Origin: Candidatus Peregrinibacteria bacterium
Lineage (GTDB): Bacteria > Patescibacteriota > Gracilibacteria > UBA1369 > LOWO2-01-FULL-3
Direction: 5' to 3'
Assembly: GCA_003566255.1 (NCBI GenBank)
Contig: PXEC01000153.1
Coordinates: forward strand, 1 to 7,426
DNA length: 7,426 nucleotides
The stretch's first letter is position 1; each line of letters starts with the position of its first letter. The translations under genes and the position numbers were made by a program. The notes under the pieces were generated by a model. The model worked only from the letters and a program-made list of their open reading frames with translations. It made no database searches and was not told the origin of the DNA. Positions 1 through 5,274 of the stretch are shown one piece after another.

Positions 1-677
1 ATGACTTTTCCTCTTACCTGCGGTCTTTTTCCTTTCAATCTGTTTCTTCCGGCTTTTCCTATTTTAATGTTTTCATGCTCTATGTTTCCTACTGTTCCTA
101 TGCTTGCATAACAATTCTTATTTACAAGTCTTGTTTCTCCGGAGCGCATCTGGACTTGGGCATGTTCTCCCATTAGTGACACAAGCTTTATGCTTGATCC
201 CGCGCTTCTTGCCATTTGTCCGCCTTTTCCTTCGTGTAGCTCTACATTGTATATTTCATAACCTACGGGGATATTTTTGATCATCATCCTGTTGCCGACT
301 TTTATTTTGGCTTTTTCGCTTGTTATTATTTCCGCGCCGACTTCTATTCCCTGAGGAGCGAGTTGATATCTTTTTTCTCCATCTTTGTACTGGATCAACA
401 TTATGTACGCCGTTCTGTTTGGATCGTATTCTATTGATTTGACTTTTCCGCGGATGTTCAGTTTGTCTGTGCCCTTGAAGTCTATTACTCTATACATTCG
501 CTTTGCTCCTCCTCCTCTGTGTCTTACCGTTATTCTTCCCAGACTGTTTCTGCCGGACTTTTGCTTGATCGGTTTCAGCAGAGATTTTTCAGGTTTTGTT
601 TCGGTAATCTCTTCAAAAGAGGCTACGCTCATCTGTCTTCTTCCCGGTGTTGTCGGTTTAAATTTCTTTAATCCCAT
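1..677 (-). CDS. rplB: 50S ribosomal protein uL2 (L2), C-terminus cut off by window edge
   Basis: Partial gene: the first 225 codons plus two bases are present, out of about 275 expected, and the reading frame leaves the window at base 1. L2 is needed for association of the ribosomal subunits and for peptidyl-transferase activity. The start MGLKKFKPTTPGRRQMSV (1-18) is the typical L2 N-terminus. Then come GRNSLGRITVRHRGGGAKR (42-60), EYDPNRTAYI (83-92), NIPVG (135-139), HEGKGGQMARSAG (148-160) and GKAGRNRLKGKRPQVRGKV (207-225). The last corresponds to the region just before the conserved MNPVDHPHGGG part, which holds the functional histidine and is outside the window. It starts at ATG 5 nt after rplW, without a Shine-Dalgarno. 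It has no stop in its frame because it is truncated, not broken. Confidence 0.97.
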   Translation of the reverse strand, partial: MGLKKFKPTTPGRRQMSVASFEEITETKPEKSLLKPIKQKSGRNSLGRITVRHRGGGAKRMYRVIDFKGTDKLNIRGKVKSIEYDPNRTAYIMLIQYKDGEKRYQLAPQGIEVGAEIITSEKAKIKVGNRMMIKNIPVGYEIYNVELHEGKGGQMARSAGSSIKLVSLMGEHAQVQMRSGETRLVNKNCYASIGTVGNIEHENIKIGKAGRNRLKGKRPQVRGKV

Positions 678-682
678 TTTTC

Positions 683-970
683 TTATATCTTGTTAGGATC
701 TATTGTTTTGTCTCCTTTTAAGGTCACTATCGCTTTTTTGAAGACCGGTCTTTTCGCCCATTCGTATCTTCCTCTCAGCAACCTTGTTTTTTTGGGCATT
801 ACCATTGTTTTTACGTCTTCCGCCTCAACTCCGTAAATTTCTTTTATCGCTTTTTTGATTTCCACTTTGTTCGCGTCTTTTCTCACAATAAATGAATATT
901 GTTTTTGTCCTTGCTGTTCGGAACTTTTTTCCGTTTGATAGGATTGTATTATTGTTGATTTGGTCTTCAT
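683..970 (-). CDS. rplW: 50S ribosomal protein uL23 (L23)
   Basis: Complete 95-residue L23, the normal bacterial size. L23 sits at the exit of the peptide tunnel and is the docking site for trigger factor and the signal recognition particle. Family features are QTEKS near the N-terminus (12-16), YSFIVRKDANKVEIKKAIKE (25-44), the basic hairpin segment KKTRLLRGR (60-68) and the C-terminal strand KKAIVTLKGDKTID (78-91). The start codon overlaps the rplD stop as ATGA, and rplB begins 5 nt after its TAA stop, so it sits inside a tightly coupled operon. No Shine-Dalgarno is visible. Conservation is lower than in L2 or L3, as usual for L23, but position and motifs agree. Confidence 0.95.
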   Translation of the reverse strand: MKTKSTIIQSYQTEKSSEQQGQKQYSFIVRKDANKVEIKKAIKEIYGVEAEDVKTMVMPKKTRLLRGRYEWAKRPVFKKAIVTLKGDKTIDPNKI

Positions 971-1590
971 AGATAGGTTTCTTTTAGTCTATCCACGGCA
1001 TCTTTTAGAAATAAGATTGTGTGGAATCTTTGCAGATCGTGTATGTTTAAATAATTGACTGTTATTGTTTTCGCGGTTGGAAGGTTCTTGCTGGATTTTT
1101 GAATTATTTCTTCTTTAGCCGGTATTACAACTAGAACGTTTCTTTCAATGGGGAGTTTTTTTAGTGTTTCTGAGAAGGCTTTTGTTTTGGGTTCTTTTGC
1201 CTCATATGACTCCAGTGCTATTATTTGATTTGTTCTGGCTTTTTCCGATAGAGCGCAAAATAACGCCTGACGGCGTTGTTTCTTTGGCATATCCTTTACA
1301 AAATTTCTGTTTTTTCTTGGTCCGAACACGATTGCCCCTCCTTTCATGTGCGGCGCGCGGATGGTCCCTTGTCTCGCGTTTCCGGTTCCTTTTTGCCTGA
1401 AGGGCTTTCTGCCGCCTCCGCGTACATCTTCTCTCACCTGTGTATGAGCTGTTCCTCTGCGAGCATTTGAAAGTTGCCTCATCAATGCTTGATGAACCAG
1501 GTCTTTGTTGAACGGCACCTCAAAAATTTCCTTTGGTAATTCTACTGTTCCGCTCTTTTCTCCGGTTTGTTTGTACAAATCTATTTTCAT
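967..1590 (-). CDS. rplD: 50S ribosomal protein uL4 (L4)
   Basis: Complete 207-residue L4 of normal size. L4 binds 23S rRNA domain I early in 50S assembly and sends a loop into the peptide exit tunnel, where it lines the macrolide-binding region. In E. coli it is also the repressor of the S10 operon. The conserved tunnel loop is visible as REDVRGGGRKPFRQKGTGNARQ (53-74, R73 conserved; N71 replaces the common R), followed by GGAIVFGPRKNRNF (84-97), PKKQRRQAL (102-110) and a globular C-terminal part with NVLVVIP (151-157). The ATG overlaps the rplC stop by 4 nt. The TGA stop overlaps the rplW start in the same way. No Shine-Dalgarno is seen, so translation is probably coupled to rplC. Confidence 0.96.
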   Translation of the reverse strand: MKIDLYKQTGEKSGTVELPKEIFEVPFNKDLVHQALMRQLSNARRGTAHTQVREDVRGGGRKPFRQKGTGNARQGTIRAPHMKGGAIVFGPRKNRNFVKDMPKKQRRQALFCALSEKARTNQIIALESYEAKEPKTKAFSETLKKLPIERNVLVVIPAKEEIIQKSSKNLPTAKTITVNYLNIHDLQRFHTILFLKDAVDRLKETYL

Positions 1591-2174
1591 GCTTTGGTTA
1601 TTGTTATCAGTGTGCCGATAGAGCCCGGCAGGGCTCCTTTTAAGCAGATTGTGTTGTTTTTTGGATTTATGCTCACCACTTTTACTTTTCTTAACGTTAC
1701 TTTGTCTCCACCCATTCGTCCCGGCAATTTCTTTCCTTTCGCCACTCTTCCCGGTTTTGTACAGGCGCCTATTGATCCCGGCTCTCTGTGGTGATGTGAT
1801 CCGTGTGTTTCCGGGCCTCTTCCGAAATTGTGTCGTTTGATCACTCCTTGGAATCCTTTCCCTTTTGAACTGGAGGAAATCTTAACGGATTCTGCTTCTT
1901 GCAGACTTTCCAGAGTTACTTGATCACCTTTTTTGTAGCCTTCAAGTTCATCGTCGCTTACTCGGAATTCTTTCTGGTGTCTGAACTTTCTTGTTTTCAA
2001 AGGGTTTTTTAACTTGGAAAACCCCAGGACTATCGCCGGATATCCGTCTTTGTCAGTTGTCTTTATTTGTGTAATTTCGTTTGGATCACACTTTACGACA
2101 GTGACTGGGATCACACAGCCGTCATCTTGAAAGATGCGAGTCATTCCTAATTTTTTGCCTAGTATTCCTGACAT
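1587..2174 (-). CDS. rplC: 50S ribosomal protein uL3 (L3)
   Basis: Complete 195-residue L3, slightly shorter than the usual 205-215. L3 is an early assembly protein of the 50S subunit whose long loop reaches towards the peptidyl-transferase centre. The ATG at 2172-2174 is chosen because it gives the family N-terminus MSGILGKKLGMTRIF. The frame stays open for 26 more codons upstream to a TTG, but that stretch looks unlike L3 and includes leader hairpins. Other family segments are SKGKGFQGVIKRHNFGRG (103-120), THGSHHHREPGSIGA (123-137) and PGRVAKGKKLPGRMGG (141-156). Position 153 is Arg, not the Gln that PrmB methylates in E. coli, as in many non-proteobacterial L3. No Shine-Dalgarno is at normal spacing. 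The TGA stop overlaps the rplD start as ATGA, implying translational coupling. Confidence 0.96.
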   Translation of the reverse strand: MSGILGKKLGMTRIFQDDGCVIPVTVVKCDPNEITQIKTTDKDGYPAIVLGFSKLKNPLKTRKFRHQKEFRVSDDELEGYKKGDQVTLESLQEAESVKISSSSKGKGFQGVIKRHNFGRGPETHGSHHHREPGSIGACTKPGRVAKGKKLPGRMGGDKVTLRKVKVVSINPKNNTICLKGALPGSIGTLITITKA

Positions 2175-2293
2175 GATGTTTGTAGAGGTTAATCTCCGTG
2201 TCCCTCTTTTGGGAGGAGAGGCTTTGAAAAGATTTTGGCTAGACCCTTTCAAAGGCTTTTAACTTACTTTTCAGATAAGTTTTGTCAAAATGC
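2175..2293 (-). promoter_or_regulatory. Structured 5' leader of rplC with three consecutive hairpins
   Basis: From the predicted transcription start towards rplC, minus-strand RNA can form three stems. The first pairs 2276-2281 with 2261-2266 (AACUUA/UAAGUU, 9-nt loop). The second pairs 2247-2254 with 2222-2229 (8 bp, 17-nt loop). The third pairs 2215-2219 with 2193-2197 and 2211-2214 with 2201-2204 (9 bp in total with a 3-nt bulge, 6-nt loop). The last ends 18 nt before the ATG. No family is recognised. A role in feedback control by a ribosomal protein is inference from the location. Confidence 0.45.
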
Positions 2294-2299
2294 CGTTAG

Positions 2300-2328
2300 A
2301 ATATACAGACGTAAAAATGGGTAGTCAA
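2300..2328 (-). promoter_or_regulatory. Good sigma70-type promoter for rplC-rplD-rplW-rplB
   Basis: The minus strand carries TTGACT (2323-2328, 5 of 6) and TATATT (2300-2305, 5 of 6) with a 17-nt spacer. It begins 12 nt after the exchanger stop codon. Initiation near 2293 would give a leader of about 120 nt before the chosen rplC start. It would let the L3-L4-L23-L2 genes be transcribed independently of both rpsJ and the exchanger. Confidence 0.7.
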
Positions 2329-2340
2329 TAGATTTTTTGT

Positions 2341-3300
2341 CTATATTACACCAAAAGTTATCCCTAAAAATCCCGCGTATATAAGCAGGAATGTTATGCC
2401 TTCCCAGCGGGATATTTTTCTGTTCATCGTTGTGAAGGCGTAAAGTATGGTCACGAACAAAAGTACGGGGATCGCGAAGGTTGTCATGTAGGCTGTTATC
2501 GTTAGGGTTCCGAAGAGTGCGGGGATGCCCATTACTCCGAGGACATTGAAGATGTTTGAGCCGGTTATGTTCCCGATTGCCATGTCAATTTTGCCTCTTC
2601 TGACCGCAATTATCGATACTGCAAGTTCCGGCAAGGAAGTTCCTATCGCTATTGCTGAAAGTGCTATTATTTCCGTTCCGACTTTTAAAATTTCCGATAT
2701 TTCGACAACCGCTTTTATTGTGTACTGTGCGCCAAAGTAGAGGAAGATCCCTGAGACTATTAAAATAAGAAAATACTTTGTAGGTACCGGGCCTTTCTCT
2801 TTTCTTTTCATCTTTCTTATTTCCATCATTTCGGCCATTCCCAGTTTTCGTTTGCTTTTTGAGTTGTAGATTATGTAAGTGATCAGCACCAACAGACATA
2901 TTATTCCTTCTATGTATGTGAATCTGCCATTCATCGTCAGTATGAAAAGAAGAATTGTGCTTCCCAGAAGAATTGGCAAATCGATGTGCAGAATGTCTTT
3001 GTGAAATTTGACGTTTTTCCCTACGATTGCCGCGATTGCCATCACAAGAAGTATATTTGCCATGTTTGAGCCCACTGCGTTTCCCGCGACCATTTCGGAT
3101 TGTTTATTAATGACCGCCATTATTCCCGTGGCCACTTCAGGCAGAGAAGTTCCAACTGCGATTATTGTGACTCCGACTATGAAAGGGGGAATTTTGAAGT
3201 GAAGGCCGACTTTTTCCGACGTGATTGTGAAGTAATCCGCAGCTTTGATTAAAACGGCCAGCGAAACTACGAATAATCCAATCCACTTGATTAACTCCAT
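2341..3300 (-). CDS. Ca2+:cation antiporter (CaCA) family Na+/Ca2+ exchanger-like membrane protein
   Basis: Complete 319-residue inner-membrane protein of the YrbG/NCX_Mj type, a usual length for prokaryotic members. The family exchanges Ca2+ (sometimes other cations) against Na+ or H+. About ten hydrophobic helices are visible in two inverted halves, joined by a strongly basic loop (146-174, many K and R) that should be cytosolic. Both signature alpha repeats are intact: GTSLPE (50-55) with GNAVGSNMAN (73-82), and GTSLPE (220-225) with GNITGSNIFN (243-252). Glu55 and Glu225 match the central ion-binding glutamates of NCX_Mj. Asn252 stands where NCX_Mj has Asp240. The ATG start leaves the first helix at about residue 4, with no Shine-Dalgarno. 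It ends in TAG. Placement between rpsJ and rplC is odd and does not indicate function; substrate and direction cannot be told from sequence. Confidence 0.93.
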   Translation of the reverse strand: MELIKWIGLFVVSLAVLIKAADYFTITSEKVGLHFKIPPFIVGVTIIAVGTSLPEVATGIMAVINKQSEMVAGNAVGSNMANILLVMAIAAIVGKNVKFHKDILHIDLPILLGSTILLFILTMNGRFTYIEGIICLLVLITYIIYNSKSKRKLGMAEMMEIRKMKRKEKGPVPTKYFLILIVSGIFLYFGAQYTIKAVVEISEILKVGTEIIALSAIAIGTSLPELAVSIIAVRRGKIDMAIGNITGSNIFNVLGVMGIPALFGTLTITAYMTTFAIPVLLFVTILYAFTTMNRKISRWEGITFLLIYAGFLGITFGVI

Positions 3301-3302
3301 GG

Positions 3303-3316
3303 TGATAAATTTATCA
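3303..3316. promoter_or_regulatory. Perfect 14-bp palindrome at the exchanger start, candidate operator
   Basis: The sequence TGATAAATTTATCA equals its own reverse complement. It ends 2 nt before the exchanger ATG and covers the possible -10 element. A symmetric AT-rich site here would suit a dimeric repressor blocking RNA polymerase. No regulator can be named from the sequence, and a palindrome of this length can occur by chance in AT-rich DNA. Confidence 0.4.
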
Positions 3317-3337
3317 TATCCGGAGTTTTGAGGTCAA
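3308..3337 (-). promoter_or_regulatory. Possible promoter for the exchanger gene
   Basis: A -35-like TTGACC (3332-3337, 5 of 6 consensus) is followed after 18 nt by TAAATT (3308-3313, 4 of 6) preceded by TGA, an extended -10 pattern. Another reading is GATAAA at 16-nt spacing. Initiation from TAAATT would fall within a few bases of the ATG, so the transcript would be leaderless or nearly so. The -35 is convincing and the -10 is ambiguous. Confidence 0.4.
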
Positions 3338-3359
3338 ATTTGAGGAGATTTTATTAATT

Positions 3360-3405
3360 GTGCCGTGCACTCGCATGAAAAACGCCCCGTGCGTCAGCAC
3401 GAGTA
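3360..3405 (-). other. Cluster of alternative GC-rich hairpins after rpsJ
   Basis: Starting 7 nt after the rpsJ stop, minus-strand RNA can fold in competing ways. CGTGC (3397-3401) can pair with GCACG (3388-3392) around a UGAC loop. Alternatively ACGC (3391-3394) can pair with GCGU (3382-3385), directly followed by UUUU. A third small hairpin pairs 3367-3370 with 3360-3363, and ACUCG (3400-3404) can pair with CGAGU (3369-3373). The second arrangement is a weak terminator-like fold. The first would disrupt it, so partial termination after rpsJ is possible. All stems are only 4-5 bp, so this is tentative. Confidence 0.35.
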
Positions 3406-3408
3406 GTT

Positions 3409-3738
3409 TTATTTTTCCGCTTCCTGCAACATTTTAATTTCAATTTCCACTCCTGCGGGAAGACTCAGATTTGATAGAGATTCTATTGTGTGGGATGTTG
3501 TTTCCGTTATGTCTATCAGTCTGGAATGTGTCCTCATTTCAAATTGTTCTCTGGATGTTTTGTGAACAAATGTTGATTTGTTTACCGTGAATTTTTCTAT
3601 TTTTGTGGGGAGCGGAACCGGTCCGGAAACCATTGCTCCTGCTCTTTCAGCGGTGTCTATTATTAGTCTTGCCGTTTCGTCTATCACTTTGTGATCGAAT
3701 GAGCGGACTTTTATGCGAATTTTTTGTTTGGCGGCCAT
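3409..3738 (-). CDS. rpsJ: 30S ribosomal protein uS10 (S10)
   Basis: Complete 109-residue S10, slightly longer than the 103 residues of the E. coli protein because of a short charged C-terminal tail. S10 is a 30S head protein and, as NusE with NusB, takes part in antitermination. The family pattern is clear: KIRIKVRSFDHKVID (6-20), GPVPLPTKIEKFTV (39-52) in the extended loop, and EQFEMRTHSRLIDI (64-77). The start is ATG with no Shine-Dalgarno; the upstream bases are an AACAATAACC tract. It has its own promoter and a long leader, and is separated from tuf by a terminator. In most bacteria rplC follows directly; here a membrane-protein gene intervenes after 108 nt. Confidence 0.97.
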   Translation of the reverse strand: MAAKQKIRIKVRSFDHKVIDETARLIIDTAERAGAMVSGPVPLPTKIEKFTVNKSTFVHKTSREQFEMRTHSRLIDITETTSHTIESLSNLSLPAGVEIEIKMLQEAEK

Positions 3739-3900
3739 GGTTATTGTTGTTAATGATTAAGAAACCGGGGTTCGCAGCCCGGTCTTTATCGAATTTCCAT
3801 GAGTGGAAGGTCTATTTAGCCGAGCTGTTCTCAGTCCCCCTTTATTTCGAGTTCGGGGAGGGGATGAGCTGGTTTTCTAAAAGCAGAAAATCAGATTTGT
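3739..3900 (-). promoter_or_regulatory. Structured 5' leader of rpsJ, candidate ribosomal-protein control element
   Basis: Between the predicted start of transcription and the rpsJ ATG, the minus-strand RNA can form three successive hairpins. Hairpin I pairs 3885-3890 with 3873-3878 (6 bp, A/U-rich). Hairpin II pairs 3859-3863 with 3837-3841 and, past an internal loop, 3865-3868 with 3830-3833. Hairpin III pairs 3778-3783 with 3764-3769 (ACCGGG/CCCGGT, 8-nt loop, extendable by a G-U and an A-U pair). The last is followed by UUUCUU and lies 25 nt before the ATG. The E. coli S10 operon has a leader of similar length through which L4 represses the operon. I see no sequence similarity to it and infer function only from position and structure. 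Confidence 0.5.
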
Positions 3901-3906
3901 AGGTTT

Positions 3907-3935
3907 TTTATAGAGGATGGGGGAGCTATTGTCAA
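3907..3935 (-). promoter_or_regulatory. Strong sigma70-type promoter for rpsJ
   Basis: The minus strand has a perfect -35 hexamer TTGACA (3930-3935), a 17-nt spacer and TATAAA as the -10 (3907-3912; 5 of 6 consensus). It is the best promoter match seen in the window. It lies just downstream of the tuf terminator, where a new transcription unit is expected. Initiation would be near 3900, giving a leader of about 160 nt before rpsJ. The sigma factor is inferred from the consensus. Confidence 0.8.
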
Positions 3936-3951
3936 TGCTTTATGTGAATAT

Positions 3952-3991
3952 AAAAAAATCCGTTCCACGGGATTGTCCGGGAACGGATTTT
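3952..3991 (-). terminator. Strong intrinsic terminator after tuf
   Basis: A perfect 12-bp inverted repeat pairs 3955-3966 with 3980-3991 (arms AAAATCCGTTCC and its complement). The 13-nt loop can add three or four further pairs past one bulged base. In minus-strand transcripts the stem is followed directly by a run of U from the seven A at 3952-3958. This is a textbook Rho-independent terminator, placed 23 nt after the tuf stop. It should end the rpsG-fusA-tuf transcript and separate it from rpsJ, which has its own promoter 17 nt further on. Confidence 0.92.
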
Positions 3992-4013
3992 AATGAAGTG
4001 TTTTTTTGGTCTC

Positions 4014-5201
4014 TTATTCCAAGATCTTTGCTACAACTCCGGCTCCGACTGTTCTTCCTCCTTCACGGATAGCGAATCTTGTTCCTTCGTCCAAAGCTAT
4101 TGGCGCGCCTAAAGATACGGTCATTTTTACATTGTCTCCTGGCATAACCATCTCTACGTCCGCTGGGAGTTCGACATCTCCGGTTACGTCTGTTGTTCTG
4201 ATGTAGAATTGAGGTTTATATCCTTTGAAGAAAGGTGTGTGTCTTCCTCCTTCGTCTTTTGTTAGTACGTAGACTTCACATTCAAACTTTGTGTGAGGAG
4301 TGATTGATCCGGGTTTTGCCAGAACTTGTCCTCTTTCTATTTCCTCTCTTTCTATTCCTCTCAAAAGGATTCCAACGTTGTCACCTGCTTGTCCTCTGTC
4401 CAAAGTTTTCTTGAACATCTCCACTCCTGTAACCACAATCTTTCTTGTATCTTTAATTCCGACTATTTCGATTTCGTCATTTACGTTTACGACTCCTTGT
4501 TCAACTCTTCCGGTTGCGACAGTTCCACGTCCTTTAATAGAGAAAACATCTTCAACAGGCATTAGGAAAGGCTTGTCCAATTCTCTTACAGGATCCGGAA
4601 TGTATTCGTCCAAAGCCTTCAAAAGTTCAACTATTTTTTCTTCATATTCCGCGTCTCCTTCCAAGGCTTTAAGCGCTGATCCTTTAATGATAGGCGTATC
4701 GTCTCCGGGGAATTCATATTTGTTCAAAAGTTCACGTACTTCCATTTCTGAAAGTTCCGCTATTTCCTCATCAGCCATGTCCATCTTATTCAAGAAGACA
4801 ACGATATAAGGAACGTTTACCTGTCTTGCGAGCAGGATGTGTTCACGAGTCTGAGGCATCGGTCCGTCAGCGGCTGATACCACAAGAATTGCTCCGTCCA
4901 TTTGCGCCGCACCCGTAATCATGTTTTTTACGTAGTCGGCGTGGCCGGGACAGTCTACGTGAGCGTAGTGTCTTTTATCGGTTTCATATTCTTGGTGAGA
5001 GGTTGCGATTGTTATTCCTCTTTCTTTTTCTTCGGGGGCGTTATCGATTTGGTCAAACGCTACACCTTTGTTTGCACCGCCGAATTTTTTTGCCGCTACG
5101 GTTGTTATCGCGGCTGTAAGCGTTGTTTTCCCATGGTCTACGTGGCCGATCGTGCCTACGTTGACGTGGGTTTTGCTTCTGTCGAATGTTCCTTCTGCCA
5201 T
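4014..5201 (-). CDS. tuf: Elongation factor Tu (EF-Tu), aminoacyl-tRNA carrier GTPase
   Basis: Complete 395-residue EF-Tu of normal length. It delivers aminoacyl-tRNA to the ribosomal A site as a GTP complex in the cytoplasm. The G domain has GHVDHGKT (19-26), RGITI (61-65), DCPGH (83-87, catalytic His87), NKMD (138-141) and SALK (175-178). Domain 2 includes [13 protein letters not shown] (224-236). Domain 3 carries the GRHTPFF (319-325) and YIRTTDVTG (333-341) segments used in tRNA and EF-Ts contacts. The ATG start gives the standard N-terminus ending in the [16 protein letters not shown] run; no Shine-Dalgarno precedes it. It lies 73 nt downstream of fusA and ends in TAA 23 nt before a strong terminator, so it is probably the last gene of the str transcript. 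Only one tuf copy is visible here. Confidence 0.98.
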   Translation of the reverse strand: MAEGTFDRSKTHVNVGTIGHVDHGKTTLTAAITTVAAKKFGGANKGVAFDQIDNAPEEKERGITIATSHQEYETDKRHYAHVDCPGHADYVKNMITGAAQMDGAILVVSAADGPMPQTREHILLARQVNVPYIVVFLNKMDMADEEIAELSEMEVRELLNKYEFPGDDTPIIKGSALKALEGDAEYEEKIVELLKALDEYIPDPVRELDKPFLMPVEDVFSIKGRGTVATGRVEQGVVNVNDEIEIVGIKDTRKIVVTGVEMFKKTLDRGQAGDNVGILLRGIEREEIERGQVLAKPGSITPHTKFECEVYVLTKDEGGRHTPFFKGYKPQFYIRTTDVTGDVELPADVEMVMPGDNVKMTVSLGAPIALDEGTRFAIREGGRTVGAGVVAKILE

Positions 5202-5238
5202 GATATGAGTGTGTTATGGTTTAAATAAAAGCGCAGGA

Positions 5239-5267
5239 ATAGTATCGGAAAAAAATTGCCTTTGCAA
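5239..5267 (-). promoter_or_regulatory. Possible tuf promoter between fusA and tuf
   Basis: On the minus strand a -35-like TTGCAA (5262-5267) and a -10-like TACTAT (5239-5244) are separated by exactly 17 nt. Each matches the sigma70 consensus at 4 of 6 positions. Initiation near 5232 would give a leader of about 30 nt before the tuf ATG. A separate tuf promoter is common because EF-Tu is needed in large excess over EF-G, but the match is modest and tuf could also be read through from fusA. Confidence 0.35.
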
Positions 5268-5269
5268 GG
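5249..5269 (-). terminator. Weak hairpin plus T-tract after fusA, possible attenuator
   Basis: Just after the fusA stop the minus strand reads CCTTGCAAAGGCAA followed by seven T. TTGC (5264-5267) can pair with GCAA (5256-5259) around a 4-nt loop; the T-tract is 5249-5255. A 4-bp stem is weak for an intrinsic terminator, and the same bases overlap the possible tuf promoter. At most it would give partial termination between fusA and tuf. Confidence 0.25.
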
Positions 5270-5274
5270 ACATT

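Noticed and set aside
1..677. Absence of a closed reading frame at the left end considered as a possible broken rplB.
   Set aside because: The minus-strand frame from ATG at 675-677 is open and matches L2 all the way to base 1. It is only cut by the window edge.
1587..1590. TGA codons ending rplC and rplD considered as possible reassigned glycine codons, as in Gracilibacteria and SR1.
   Set aside because: Both fall exactly at the expected protein ends and form ATGA overlaps with the next start. No in-frame TGA occurs inside any of the genes, so the standard stop meaning fits.
2175..2252. A 26-codon in-frame extension of rplC beginning at TTG (2250-2252).
   Set aside because: The extension starts at a rare codon, its residues do not resemble the L3 N-terminus, it overlaps the stable leader hairpins, and the internal ATG at 2172-2174 gives the exact family start.
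2283..2288. A perfect TTGACA hexamer 40 nt downstream of the proposed rplC -35.
   Set aside because: No acceptable -10 hexamer lies 15-19 nt further on (the bases there read AAGTTA and similar), and the hexamer is inside the predicted transcript, close to the first leader hairpin.
2585..2899. A 104-codon minus-strand frame inside the exchanger gene.
   Set aside because: It overlaps the exchanger in another frame over its basic loop and second repeat. The exchanger frame holds the family motifs; this one has none.
4300..4809. A long plus-strand open frame (169 codons) antisense to tuf, and several shorter ones opposite fusA, rplC, rplD and rpsJ.
   Set aside because: They lie opposite strongly conserved genes, have low-complexity Ser/Phe/Ile-rich translations with no recognisable domain, and show no promoter or ribosome site. 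They are by-products of the codon usage of the real genes.
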